Positions 43,741-55,917 of a stretch of 64,000 bases of DNA are shown here, one piece after another. Each line of letters begins with the position of its first letter. Within the stretch, counting starts at the first letter, position 1. This DNA comes from Microvelia longipes. Its lineage: Eukaryota > Arthropoda > Insecta > Hemiptera > Veliidae. The position numbers were made by a program, and so were the translations under genes. The notes under the pieces were generated by a model that was not told where the DNA came from, searched no databases, and was given only the letters and a program-made list of their open reading frames with translations. Location of the stretch: contig JACMZG010001914.1 in NCBI GenBank assembly GCA_018340805.1, positions 51,559,281-51,623,280 on the forward strand, read 5' to 3'.

Positions 43741-45322
43741 AAATTTGAACAGATATGGCTTTAATATTACTATTTCTTTCTTATATTTTCAACTTAAATA
43801 ATTTAAAAATGCAGTGGTTTGCCGGTGGCAGTGAGCCGGTATTTTCAAATCAGTTATATGCTATCGTTTAAAATCTTGGCACAAGCAACCTAACAGCTGA
43901 GACTCCACATTGTGAAAACTACAGCTCAATCCTCTCATTAGATTCAATTATTAAACATTTTATCAAACCGACATGTACAGATAGATATTTAATTTCAACA
44001 AAAATAAAGCAAAATAGCTTCATTCAAATTGTAATATAAATTAACTTATGTAACATAACCTCAACTATACACAACCAAATTAATTAAAATCATTATATAT
44101 TTTAATGGATTTCGTTCTACTGATAATAAACACACACTAGGTTAAATCATTTTGATAACGTCACCTAAAAAGACTTTTTTTATTTTTAAGTAAAATTTGT
44201 CGTCCACTTTTTATGTAATGAATTCAAAATAAGTCTTTATCAACTGTTTTAAACTTGGGTTAGAAGGTCCATTTAAACTAATCTGCTGCTAACAAACTAA
44301 TCTCTTGTATTTACAAAATAAACTCAATTCAAAATTCATACCACAAAAATAACAAATAAAATAAAGATGCACAAATTACCCCAAATCAATAAATGAAATA
44401 TGGCTCCGGTTTATACAAAATAAATATTGTATACTTTTGCCAATAAAGAACTTGTTTAAAAAAACTAATCTGCTACTAACAAACTAATCTCTAGTATTTA
44501 CAAACAAAATGTTTGATAATGTCAACCGTCAAGTAAAAAAGTCTTATTAAGTTAACTTTATCGTCAACTATTAATATTATCGATGACGAATATGGCATAA
44601 CTGCCTAATTAAAACTTGAGATTCGTCAATCATTTAAAATTATCTGCAACTAATAAACTTGTCTATTGCGTGTAAAATAATCAAATATTTGTTGGGATAA
44701 GAAAAAAACTTACGTTTTGTGGAGACCGCATTGTTATTTATTCCTTCACGCAGATCATTTCATTCAAACGCTTTGTTTATGTTATTTATTTTAATCATAA
44801 AATTAACATTAGAGTTATTTAAACACTTTCATTGTTGTTTATTTAAAAAAAAATACAAATAAATATCGGTAAAAAACGTGGGGGCATGTAAAATTCGTCA
44901 AATTGTTTAAAATAAGCACGTATAACACCCTAGCGGAGTGGAAGAGGCAGACTGGTCGAGCAATATGGTTTATTGGCAAGCGATAAGTTTTGACCCCTCT
45001 ACTGTGATCTGCCCCCACCTCTAGTTAAAACCAATTCTAGGCAAGACCTTCCTCAACGTATTAGGTAGGGTCGTGGTCTGCTGGTTTCTAGTCAAGTTCG
45101 AAGGTCTTATGTTGAACATGGAATCACCATAACTGGGTCACATTCGTAGAATAAAAACCAACAAGTTTTTCATGTTAGATGTTAATCGCATTTACTAAGT
45201 TTTTTATTTAGAATTAATTATGCAAAACATTAACTGCATATTAATTTAGTACGCTAAAAACCAAAAACCTTCTTACATTTATATTAATAATGTTAATTAT
45301 TAGTAACAGGATAGTTTTTTTT
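43741..45322. other. nothing recognised apart from the 44270 duplication
   Basis: AT-rich to 44930. From 44931 to 45150 it is GC-richer, with TCAAGTTCGAAGG, weakly B-box-like; possibly a SINE relic. Confidence 0.35.
44270..44510. repeat. duplicated segment with CTGCTACTAACAAACTAATC
   Basis: AAACTAATCTGCTGCTAAC at 44276 and AAACTAATCTGCTACTAAC at 44463, each followed by AAACTAATCTCT and GTATTTACAAA. A 190-base offset duplication. Confidence 0.55.
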
Positions 45323-46072
45323 ACTTTTCCTCATTTATACCGTAGGTATTTAGGAAAGTATTATGTTAGCAAAAAAATCCCAAACCGGGATGAAACCGGA
45401 ATTATCCGTTTCAGGCGTTTTAAAGGCCTCCTGAGTGGTTTCCTCAAAAGTTGTCTGAGTGTGTGTATCATCGTAGCTCCTAGTGTATTTACACCTGAGA
45501 GTTAAAACTTTGTTAAAAATCAATTTACTGCTGTAGTTTTTATGACGTCATTAACTCAAATGACTCAGAGAAAATTTCGAAAACTTTTAAACGCGGAAAA
45601 ATGATGATGCGATCGGATTGACATTTGGCAAGCATGTGACCATGAATAAGACTAACATATGTGCCAAGTTTCATCTTATCAGTTATCAGTTCACTTATCT
45701 TATCAGACTCAGTTCAATTTTTATTAAATGACTTGTGTACGTTTTTTTAAAAATCGTAAAAAAATTTGGAAAATGGTCCGATTGAGTTGAAATTTGGCAC
45801 AAGTGTATACCATTACTTAATAAATAAATTTACTAAGTTTTATTTCAATACGACAAGTATATTTCTGATTTTTGTTGGATCATAAAAATAAAGAGCATTG
45901 AGCGTGGTCAGTGCTATATGGGTGACCGTTGATAATGATACGAATGCATTTACTATCTGAAGACGTGCAAAGCGAGTCCGAAGGCATGTTGCAGTATAAA
46001 TTTGGTGTATAAAAACTGTATTTCTGAGAGCGAGCGTAGTGAATCCGATGTAACAAGGAAAAGATTTTTTTT
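45323..46072 (+). repeat. R5S repeat, complete
   Basis: From ACTTTTCCTCATTTATACCG to AACAAGGAAAAGATTTTTTT. CRE at 45543-45550, 5S-like segment at 45875-45936, two tail modules. About 750 bases with no insertion, so a good reference copy. Confidence 0.8.
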
Positions 46073-46206
46073 ATCATTCTAAACTAATGTGATCAAATAA
46101 AAAAAATTGAATAGCTTTACTTGATTTTTCATTTTTCATGGATTTTATTAACTTATTGAATTCTTGAATTCCATCCATAAACACAGTATTTTTTTCAAGA
46201 ACCCAT

Positions 46207-47207
46207 CATAGAGATATTGTTGCTAGACACACTTATAGTCCAAGAGCCGGACCTGAAAAATATGACTCATTTTGTACTACTTCAAACCAAATTTTTCTGA
46301 AAATATACCTTAAATTATGAAGAAAGAAAACATAGTCTGCCTATCCAGAGTGGAGCCCTTCATATGATTGCACATGCTCAAAATTTTATAAACTGCACAT
46401 ATTTCAGTTTTCTTGCAATAAGTGGTTCCCTGTAGGTCGAGTGCAAATCATGAAGAGAACATTTTTTAAAGCTGATAAAATTTACTATAAAATGAGTTTT
46501 AATCATAAAAATCGGATGAATACAATTAAAGTTATGGCTCTTTAAAAAAGGACAAAAAATGGTTAATTTATGCAAAGTCAGCGAATTTCTTTGAAAAAGT
46601 ATTGACTTTTATGCATTTTTTTGGCCACTTAACAAATGTCATAACTTTAGTTGTAGTTATCCAATTTTAACGAAAAAATACTCGTTTTATAGAACATTTA
46701 TCAGCTTTACAAATGTTCTCCTCATATTTACACACCACCTACATGGAACCACTTATTGCGGGAAAACTGGAAATAGTGCGATTTTCTAATATTTTGAAGG
46801 AGCGCATTCATATGAAAAACTTCACTCTGGGTTGGCAGACTGCTTTTCCTTTATAATTTAAGGTATATTTTCAGAAAAAATTAGTTTGAAGTAGTACAAA
46901 ATGAGTCATATTTTTAAGGCCTGGCTCTTGGACTATTACTTAGCACACTTATGAAGAAGGGTTACACAGTAAAGTAGGTTACACAGAGCCCCTGAGCATG
47001 CCCTGAGCGCCCCAAAAAAGGAGAGACACAGAGATGAGATATATACTAGAGGGGGCATAACCTAACTCAATACATTGAGAGGCCTGAAACAATTGTTGTA
47101 GTTGAAATAAAGTTATTGTAATTTTGTACTGATTATTTGATTGTATTTATTTATCTTTTTCGATGTTTCATTTAACATATCTCTCTAGTAATAATATCTC
47201 TCTGGAA
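46207..47207. mobile_element. AGAGATAT-type MITE pair, interrupted by a foldback
   Basis: CATAGAGATATTGTTGCTAG at 46207 is followed by the 46236-46935 insertion. The remainder (GGTTACACAGAGCCCCTGAG) reaches about 47035. A second, inverted copy runs from GAGATATATACTAGAGGG to AATAATATCTCTCTGG (47036-47207). Confidence 0.5.
46236..46935. mobile_element. foldback element, ends TAGTCCAAGAGCC
   Basis: A 700-base palindrome: the ends are TAGTCCAAGAGCC and its complement, and the arms meet near 46585. Flanks are TTA on both sides (46233-46235, 46936-46938), or a TA duplication if the outer TA is not part of the element. It sits inside an AGAGATAT-type MITE. No coding capacity seen. Confidence 0.7.
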
Positions 47208-47449
47208 TAGTTATTAGTGTTACTAGGCAGGAAAATGGAATATTACTGACTAGTATCGAAGTTAGCCCCCGAGCCGAAGGCGAGGGTGTGCTATCTTAAT
47301 TACCTGCAGAGGCAAAGCCGAGGCAGGCAAATATACGAGTCAGTTATGTTTCTTTTCCTGCCTTGTTTCACACAATTTTTTATCTGCGAACAGTAATAAA
47401 TCAAAACTAGCATTGTTGAAAAACTTTTTACGTTTGTATAATTTTTAAA

Positions 47450-47744
47450 TTTACATTTTCTTTGATATTACAGATCTTATCATCGAGAAAGCTGACCACA
47501 GAGTAGCGTTCGATTATGTGTTTGACATTTCTTTTAAATACGCTAACACAACGTTTTCACTTACATTCTTTACTTTTTTCTCTGAGTACCATTCTTTGAA
47601 CACTTCATATGCTTTGAGATACCTACTTCCTGATTTGCCGGGTAGTAGGCTCTCTTTGGCATTTGTAGCTATTTCCAAAACATCCGACGGGGTACGTTCG
47701 AAAAGTTCGGCTATATCTTCAACGATATTCATCACAAAACACAA
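47450..47744 (-). pseudogene. decayed tyrosine-recombinase-like (Crypton-type) N-terminal core-binding fragment
   Basis: A minus-strand frame from an ATG at 47744 gives 76 codons. After an acidic start (MNIVEDIAELFERT) it has LLPGKSGSRYLKAYEVFKEW and then SENVVLAYLKEMS. This is the pattern of the SAM-like core-binding domain found in many animal Crypton and other tyrosine-recombinase-like proteins (LPxKSxxRYxxAYxxFxxW, then SENVxLAYxxELS). Behind the stop at about 47516 the same frame continues with the expected TLWSAFSMIRSVIS, so the stop is a nonsense change inside the domain. Further stops follow and the catalytic domain is absent. Family assignment rests on motif memory only. Confidence 0.6.
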
Positions 47745-49765
47745 TAGAAAAAACTTTTAAACTTTATTAAATACGGGATCGTATGATAAAAGTAGTGAAT
47801 GACTCGACAAAAAAGATGAGACAATAAACCCAAAACAAAAAGTGTTGCCTTTAATATAATTAATACAATTTATTTCTAATTAAAGATTTACATTACAAAT
47901 TGTTTTATTTTTATTTTAATTAGTTAAATAATGTAATTATTCATGATATAAATAATTAAATAAATTCAATAGACTTTTTTTATTATTAACTACATAATAA
48001 AACCTTAACTCAGAAAAAAATAATTATTGTTAAAGCAGTTTATCAGATGTTTGTTTTCATTATTTATCTATTACGTATTTTAGCTCTATTATTACTTAGA
48101 AGAAAAAGAATGAGAGAGAATGATTATTTCTAGCCAGTCAGTTTACATTCGTCCGTGCGTAAATGAAGAAGAAAAGAAGAAACACCCTTTATTTTTCAAT
48201 TAAATTATATAACAAATGAAATAAACAAATAAAATAGTTTGTTTGAATTTGACATTAATAAATAAAAAGTATACAATATAAACAATATAGACCTGCATAG
48301 GAATAACCTGTTCGCAGGAGGGATATACATAAATTAATAAAGACAAAATAAAGAAGAAGTGTTATTCGCGACTGTGCTCAAAAAAAGAAAAGTAAGTATA
48401 AAATTATCATTATTATTATTTTTATTAAAATGAAATTAGGGTTAAAAAAATTTTTTTAGGATGCATTTTTCAAAAATTGATCAAAACTGACCGTGCGTTA
48501 TTGTTTTTATTTCAATCAAACTTGCGTTATATTTTTCGTGTTATTAATAATTAATTACTTAATTACCGCCACACTTAAATTACACTACATACTTAAATTC
48601 GTTAATTATTAGTCAAGCTGACTCTCTTTATCTTACTTTTCACCTCCTATCCAAACTACCAACTAATTTTTTTTAAATGCCGGCTTTTCATAAAGCCCTT
48701 CATGATTTCTACAAACGTAAGTACCATCTTTTATTATATAATCGCTAAAAATATAGTCCTCTTATTATAAAAAATATACCCTGCCTTTAGATTCCTTGAA
48801 CTGTTTGTTTACTTTAAAATTATTTTTAATACCGGGAAAAGAGTTGTGTCGGGTTTTAATCCGAGATAAAAGTATAAGATGAAAGTTTTAGTTCCAGGTT
48901 TTAGTCTATACGAGTCGGTACGCAGGTATTTTTATTTTATATTTCTTTATATGTCCTCTTGGAATCTAAACTATTAGTTTGGTTTAAACTTTTATTGTTT
49001 TGATAGAAATGTTAATGCTTATAATTTAATCATTTTTTATCGATTTTATTGTTTAAAGTTACGGTGTTCATAACTTGCGTCAGAGCATCCGATCGCTGAC
49101 AATTTTTTTCATAATTAATTTTGCTCTTCTATTTGAATGGCCGTCACTCGCCAAAAACTTAAATTTTGACTTGCGCTTCTTGTCGTGACTTGCAGTCTAC
49201 GTATGTACTTTTAAAAAGCATAATACAGTTTATAATAATTCAAAATACTAAAATTTTAGAATTTTTTTCTGACCATTGGTAGACTCTACTCTTGGTAGGA
49301 AACCCATATTGCATTCTTAGAAATTAATATTTTATTTTTTCTATAACTTCTATCTGAAAGACTATTATATCTCTTTTAAACGTAATAAACATCTTTAAAT
49401 TTCTGTTCGAGTTTTTTAGAATTAACAAATCTCTCTCTTTATATTTGCCGCGTATAAGCGAATTTAGGAGGCTCTAAGAAGCTTATTATTTCATTACTGC
49501 GTTAAAATATAATGGTCACTGGAGAGTTGGTAGACTGACACTTTTTGGTCAATTCAAGCTCATTTTATGGAGGAATGGAAGAGCGGGAATATTCAGGTCT
49601 ATTTGAACTTCAACCTGCTTTAGGTCTTTTGTACATAGGTTTTGCTTTAGGTCTTAGTAAGGTATTGTAATAAAAATTTAGCTGTAGTAAGCCTGAAATT
49701 GAGCTGGGGGGGGAGGGGGGGCAGTTAGTTGACTCCTGGCGGATTTTAAATAGTTAAAAGCTTCT
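47745..49765. other. nothing recognised
   Basis: Two kilobases of AT-rich DNA 5' of the recombinase-like relic. No terminal repeats that would complete a transposon were found, and no exon signals. Confidence 0.45.
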
Positions 49766-49878
49766 ATCGATTTGGAACCCTAACTCTACATGTATCGGTT
49801 TGGAACTCTAACTCTACATGTATCGGCTTGGAACCCTAACTCTACATGTATCGGTTTGGAACCCTAACTCTACATGCT
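49766..49878. repeat. tandem repeat, 28-bp unit, four copies
   Basis: Unit TATCGGTTTGGAACCC then TAACTCTACATG. Preceded at 49707 by a G-rich run (seven G, A, seven G). Confidence 0.9.
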
Positions 49879-50252
49879 GGACAAACCCATACGTCGGGTT
49901 TGCTCGCGGAAAATGCAAGCTCCCTTAAAACACAATCGAGAAACCAAATGTCTCAAGAGGATTAGGGTCGAGTTAAAGTGATAGAAATCAGAAAACATAC
50001 TGATATCTAACAACTTAGTTTTTGCATTTATTACTTACATAATTCAGCCGTTTTGATTCTCTCTTCAAAGCCATTTATGTTAAAATTAAATTAAACCTTT
50101 TTAGATTATAACTTTGAACTCTGTTACAATTTAATGTTCTTGTTTACACACTAATATACAATATATACATTCGTACGCGCTCTATTGAGTGTAGTAAACA
50201 AAACGAGCGCAATCTTCTCTATTAAAACTCGCTCAAGCTAAAGCGTTGTTCC

Positions 50253-50567
50253 CACAGAGATATTATTACTAGAGAGGCCCTATTAATTAAATTTTTAAAA
50301 CATCGAGAGAACACCTCCACTATTAATATTATTAATTAAACAAAACAAAATTACAGTAACTTAATTAATAGAACTTTTATAATATAAAAACAAAAAATAA
50401 TTATTGTCCGAAAAGGCCGCAATAATCTTGATAATCATAATAAACTTAAAAAGATCTTTGTGGAGGTTACAATGAGGTTACATTGAGTCCTTAGGAGGCT
50501 TAATCATGTTTCAAGCCTCACAATGTATTAAGATAGGGTATATCCCCTCTATTAATATATCTCTATG
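50253..50567 (+). mobile_element. AGAGATAT-type MITE, complete but older
   Basis: A 315-base copy with ends CACAGAGATAT / ATATCTCTATG. Flanking octamers GTTGTTCC and ATTCTACC match at five of eight bases, fitting an old insertion. Confidence 0.6.
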
Positions 50568-50842
50568 ATTCTACCGAGAATTGACGTTAAACCGATAATG
50601 AGACAGGATAGACTGAGTTCTGAGCAACGTGTCTCCACCTTACTTATCATTCCTATTACAGTTTTATCTTGTATTTCGAATTTATTTGATAAATTTACTG
50701 ATCATATATTATGTCACATCTTTGTACATTTCGGTTGATAGCATTATTTATTTATTTGTTTACATATTATGTAAGAAGTCTCGGAAAATTGATCAGGAGG
50801 TTGTGAATTCTTATGCACCGTGTGATTTAGTGGATAAGAGAT

Positions 50843-50880
50843 GTTAACCTGAGCACTGATATTCCGTGCTCAGGTTAACA
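50843..50880. other. hairpin, 14-bp stem
   Basis: GTTAACCTGAGCAC and GTGCTCAGGTTAAC around a nine-base loop; perfect. Confidence 0.8.
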
Positions 50881-51011
50881 CCGATCACCCAATATTTATT
50901 ATTAATTAAACAATATTAATTAATAATTAATTTTGTTAATTATTAACATAAATAACAAAATTATGTTAACATATAAGATGATTTTTTTTATTATCTTTGC
51001 AACAAAAGAGT

Positions 51012-51047
51012 ACAAGTGTCTCTTAATATCTTAAGAGACACTTGTAT
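51012..51047. other. perfect hairpin, 16-bp stem
   Basis: TACAAGTGTCTCTTAA and its complement around the loop TATC. A partial further copy of GTCTCTTAAGAT follows at 51061. Confidence 0.8.
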
Positions 51048-51741
51048 CTTAAGGTACAGGGGTCTCTTAAGATAGGACCAGGAGGCGGGACCAATATGGC
51101 TTTCGTTTTTGGCACCAACAGAGCCTCAACTCACTCTCTCCTGTACTTAAATTCCCGAAGAATATAAAGTGAAGTATTTACTAGAGAGGAGCAGTGCTTT
51201 CTTACCGCCACCATGCTTGGCAAACAAGTGTCTTTTGCACACTTATATTGAATCGCCACATTAATCATTAATTGAATTTTCATCTAATGCATGGCGATGG
51301 AATGATCAATGGTTACGAGCAATGCATCGTAATCTAATCTAATGCATGGATCAATGATTACGAGTAAAATAGTAAAATAAAATTCAAATTGTAGTTTTGA
51401 ACTTATAGAGTGAATGTCGGTTGAATGCCCTCGAAAGATATGGAAATCTAACGTTATAATTTCAAGTATTCCTTTAAACGGATTGATATAAAGTTTCCGT
51501 GCAGGCCTTTGTGTATTACAGGTCTTAGCATAGCGTGTTCGCTGCCATAACAATTACATTACTTTATCCATAACCAACACTACATTGTTAATGTAACAGT
51601 TATATTAGCCGCCTTAATATAAGCTAAATTTTGCCATGATTCATTCGTAATTAAACACCTGAATAAATATTTTTCTTTTGTTTACTTAGAGGGCTTTAAA
51701 CATTTAGGTGGTATTTGTAAAAAGTAAGGTGATGAACTTAG

Positions 51742-51910
51742 GTGAGCGTTAATGGAGTTCATTTTAATGAAAGAAGGAGATGTCTCTCCACAAAAATATA
51801 TTTCTTTTTAGCAAAGCGCATTCAACCTAACAAGAGGTCATCAGTGCTAGCCGTTGAATAAAGAAGAGGGTGATAGATGTGTCTTACTGATCAGATATCA
51901 AGGATAGACC
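51742..51910 (-). repeat. Penelope-like UTR fragment (type B, second copy)
   Basis: Near-identical partner of 8488-8660, with a more decayed ribozyme core. After AGGATAGAC the two copies diverge. Confidence 0.55.
51809..51849 (-). ncRNA. decayed hammerhead-like motif, Penelope type B
   Basis: Second copy of the 8555-8598 motif. Stem I TAGCA/TGCTA and core CTGATGA are intact. The second core reads TTGAAT, so the A that closes stem III is lost, and stem II has lost its first bases. Confidence 0.4.
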
Positions 51911-53332
51911 TATAATCTCGTAGGATCATTTTAGCGGTTCTACTCTCTATTTTTACGGTTCTCCCAATGCTTCCGAGTGCATGCACTCGCTGCAACCCTG
52001 GAAGTCTTTGGTTCTATTACTCTCTTCTTCACGGGACAGCACCTGTGGCAAGTTCATTGTTTGTCTAGAATATTTCCTTTAGTCCCACTGACTTCAATAA
52101 CCTCATCTAGCTATAGTCAACTAAGTATAACCTAGCACCTATAGTTTAAATAATGTTACCAGTTCCTCTAGTTTTCACCAAATATTTATTATTAGACTCA
52201 ATGCTCTAGCCAGTCTGGTACAGCCAGACGGGGCAAAACGCCGGTAGCAGCCCCGAAGTTAATGTGCTGGAATCCATCCCAATAGCCCTGGCCTGGAAAG
52301 CCAAAGTTTCGGAGATCACTAGAGACACAACATTCCTTATTACCTACGCTAGTCATAGGACCTCATAGACGTCGCTAAATCCAAGTCTCCACTTTCACAG
52401 TGCTCCGAAAGTTCAGTGTCTTTCCGACCCTCCTCCGGCTCGCAGAACTTTATTTTTTCATGAGCTGGAGACAACGGAATCAGACTTGTCTCATCCGAAA
52501 TTCAACCCGGCATTTGCCTAACAAGCCAAAGAAAACTAGGTATATCTTAAGCATGGTTGGTCGGCCTTGAATGCAAGACCTCCCGTGAGAACGATGCAAA
52601 GGATAACCTTATAAAAGGTCTTCCTCCAACTGGTTTTGAACCCTCGACATCCAGATTGTAATGCGAGGGGTGTATCACTGTGCTTTCGGTTCTCGGTGCA
52701 ATTTCTTAATAGCAAAGATAAGTCACTTTTAGTGTCGATGCTTAATTAACTTTATAATACTTAACACTAACGAAACATTATTAAGTCATAATAATCATTT
52801 TGAGGGTTGAAAGCAGAAGAGGAAGTCTACTCACTCTATAGGGTTCCTAAGTAAATAAAATGAGACCTTTTATCTTTTGTTTTTATTTTAGAAGGTGTGC
52901 TCACAGCTGTTTGTATCTGTCGGAATTGCTAAATTTCATTCATTTTTAAGAAATAATAACATAAATATTAAATAGTTTTGAAATGATTTCACAAAAAATT
53001 GACAGATTGACAGAAAAAAAGTGTGCTCGATAGCGTTTTGTTTGGCCCCGTGTTTTTTTGAGAGTGAGAGTGGGTAGACTTCCATCCCCCCCCCCTGTCA
53101 AAATTACTTTAGTTCATACTTAATTTAACCGTCTGAAAAATTGTTACTTATTAAAATAAGCGATATTTTCATAAAGAAAATTCGCTAAAAGAAATTATAA
53201 GGGACGGAATTACCTTTAATAACTCCTGTATGCGTGCGCACCATATTAAGGGGCTGTCATAGACTGAACCAATTTTAGCCATAGTTTACAATTTTAAACT
53301 TCTTTTCTCCAGTGCTTTTAGTATAATCTATT

Positions 53333-53334
<2 letters not shown>
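51911..53334. other. unassigned apart from the composite repeat at 52230-52720
   Basis: GC-richer than most of the window from 51920 to 52720, then AT-rich with a nine-C run at 53089. No protein frame. Confidence 0.4.
52230..52720 (-). repeat. GC-richer composite repeat with tRNA-like head
   Basis: Minus strand: GGGTTCAAAACC (B-box-like, 52643-52632) near the start, then a body of about 400 bases with balanced GC (GGAGGAGGGTCGGAAAGACA, CTTTGGCTTTCCAGGCCAGG, GGGGCTGCTACCGGCG). No long frame. It could be a SINE with a long body or a LINE-derived piece; only one copy is in the window. Confidence 0.35.
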
Positions 53335-53690
<356 letters not shown>

Positions 53691-55429
53691 CATCACCAAA
53701 TATTTAGTGAAGTCATAATTACTTTTTAATTATTATTACTAATAAATTATGTCTTAATGAACACATTTTGATTCTAAAAAAATTTAATTGCAATTAAGAA
53801 AATATTAAGAACAACAATGAGGAATACATATTTATTATATTTTCAATGTCATATGTCAATAATAAAACTTATTTAATTTTTTTCCCGAAATTTACTAAGA
53901 AACACACGCGATGTTGCTCAAAGTACTTACAAAAATTGAATGCGGAAATTAAACCGATTGAATCAAATTAAATTGCCGGATTTGATTTAGAAGTTATTGA
54001 GTTTTTATTATCTCTGATGTAGGTCTTATCATTGTCATAACTGATTTTTTATTTTATTTTGTTCATTATTTGTTTATTTATATAACAAATATTAAATTTA
54101 TTTAATTATTTACTAACAGCGAGAAATTAATCATTAATCATCAATTATACGCAAAAACTACTATGTTTTTTATTTGTCGCTAAAATTTTTAAAACTTATA
54201 TTTAAGTTTTGTTTTGGTTAACTACATATAAATTTATAAGTTTATTCATTTATTGTTTCTATATCTAAAATATACAACTGTGTTAAGAGTCTAAACATAA
54301 AAATATAAATTGTGTTGAGTCTAAACAGTTTGATCTGTCAAATAATAGCTCAATAAAGAGCGAAACAATGAATGAATCTGCTAATGGTTTTGAGGTAGAA
54401 GAAAGTGGCATAAATAAAGAAGAAAAACATGACCAAATAGAGAAAAACAAACATAAATAAGTATTCTAAAAATAAAGTTAAAAAACTAAATAAACAAAAT
54501 AAGCAAAAAGAAAATATAAAAGTAAATAAAAGTAACAATATATACAAAAAAGAACCTTGCAGAACGAACGAAAGTAGTAATACTCAAACTATAGGTAATA
54601 AAATAGTAAAAGAAACACAAGATTATTGTTTCAATAAAAATATAAATAAACTATATCAACCTACATAAAATGTCTCACAACATAATAAATGAAGGAGAAA
54701 ATAAGAGTATAGCAACTCATTAATAATCCCAAGTTTATGAATTATTGTTTACAATAGTTACAATTACAATTATAAATTACAAAATTACAAAAGTTTGTTA
54801 TTATTCACTCATTGTAATTTTGTTTCAAATGAATAAATTAAATAATTCACCAAATCTCAAATCTCTCACCAAATGAAAAACAGTTAAAAACAATTAAACT
54901 TAAAGTTAATCTTTTTTTATTAACATAAAAGAAATATGTTTTTGTAAAAATATTATTGTTCTTATAATTTTTTGGTGAAAATAAAGAAATTATTATTATT
55001 ATTAATTCAAATATTGTGATAAAATGTTGTGCTAAATAATATGATTGTGATTATATGTTATGATTTAATCATAAAAATATTATAATTTAAATATTAAAAC
55101 AGCGATAATTACAAAAAATAAAAAAAAATTACTTTTAAAAATATCCATATTGAAAGATTTAAAGAAAATAGTAGATCAAAAGTAAAATATCAAAATTAAA
55201 ATAAACAGTATAATAATAAAAATATAAACAGAAAACATACAATAAAAGAAGAAAATGAGATCTAGATATAAATAAATAAAATATATAGAAGTATTTTAAA
55301 AAAATGTATAAATTGTTATAAAATAATGTAAAGCTAGTACTATCAAACGGTTTCATTCTTAATTTATTAAATTTTATTTTTACCTTATTGAAATAACTTT
55401 GTATCAAATTTAGAATTAATGATGTGACT
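53691..55429. other. A-rich island without the window's repeat families
   Basis: About 1.7 kb that is very A/T-rich with A concentrated on the plus strand. None of the R5S, MITE, Penelope or foldback families occurs in it. It contains the Lys/Asn-rich frame at 54368. Minus-strand frames at 54547 and 55407 are its Phe/Tyr-rich shadows. Confidence 0.5.
54368..54665 (+). pseudogene. Lys/Asn-rich coding-like frame broken by one frameshift
   Basis: An ATG at 54368 opens 30 codons (MNESANGFEVEESGINKEEK at the start). The +1 frame then stays open for 75 codons from 54441 to a stop at 54666, with Lys/Asn-rich content and a less biased end containing EPCRTNESSNTQTIGN. In DNA this A-rich, 75 stop-free codons are unlikely by chance. 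No domain is recognised. It may be a decayed gene or an A-rich region that happens to be open. The antisense Phe/Leu-rich frame at 54547-54350 is its shadow. Confidence 0.25.
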
Positions 55430-55540
55430 GCAAAACCTTATGTGCTCCTCCACAGCTTAACAGCCCATTTGCATAAAATGTATTTGTAATTATTTGCTAT
55501 GTAATTATTCTTTTATGCAATAAATGTAATTGATTGATTG
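55430..55540 (+). repeat. LINE-like 3' end with (ATTG)n tail
   Basis: GCAATAAATGTAATTGATTG followed by ATTGATTGAG: a polyadenylation-like AATAAA and a short simple tail, the usual look of a non-LTR retrotransposon 3' end. No coding part. Confidence 0.35.
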
Positions 55541-55712
55541 AGTACGATACTCATCTAAAATCAGTTGACAGCGCGGCAAAATAATGCGAGGGAGCCAATG
55601 AGGTTAGTCCTGGATGTTAAACCACGCCCTCAATTTCAAATCAGGCCAACCTTATTGGTTCCTCAACACTATTTTCCCATGCTGTTTACTGATTTTAGCT
55701 CTGGGTCGTACT
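55541..55712. mobile_element. hairpin MITE (172 bp)
   Basis: Ends AGTACGAT / GTCGTACT; arms carry CTAAAATCAGTTGACAGCG and its complement. Second copy of the 36175 family. Confidence 0.65.
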
Positions 55713-55917
55713 ATAAAATTCTCAATTATTCTTAAATCACTTAAGAAGTAAGCAGATAAAATATTGTATATGAAACAGGACATGAACGAAAAAATTACTG
55801 TCACGTAAAATATTATCTTTCTCGGTTTCGCCTCAGAAGTAAAATTAAAGTTAAAAGAACCTGACAAGGCTTTGCCTTTGCAGGTAATTACGTTTGCCTT
55901 TGCTCGCCTTTGGCTGG

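Larger units (their letters stand above)
50568..51741. other. unassigned, with two perfect hairpins
   Basis: Holds the hairpins at 50843 and 51012, a GC-richer block (GGACCAGGAGGCGGGACC at 51085) and direct repeats of TCTAATGCATGG near 51285 and 51338. The 89-residue minus frame at 51553 has no motif. Confidence 0.4.

Noticed and set aside
51284..51553. 89-residue minus-strand frame
   Set aside because: Contains translated short direct repeats and no recognisable motif.
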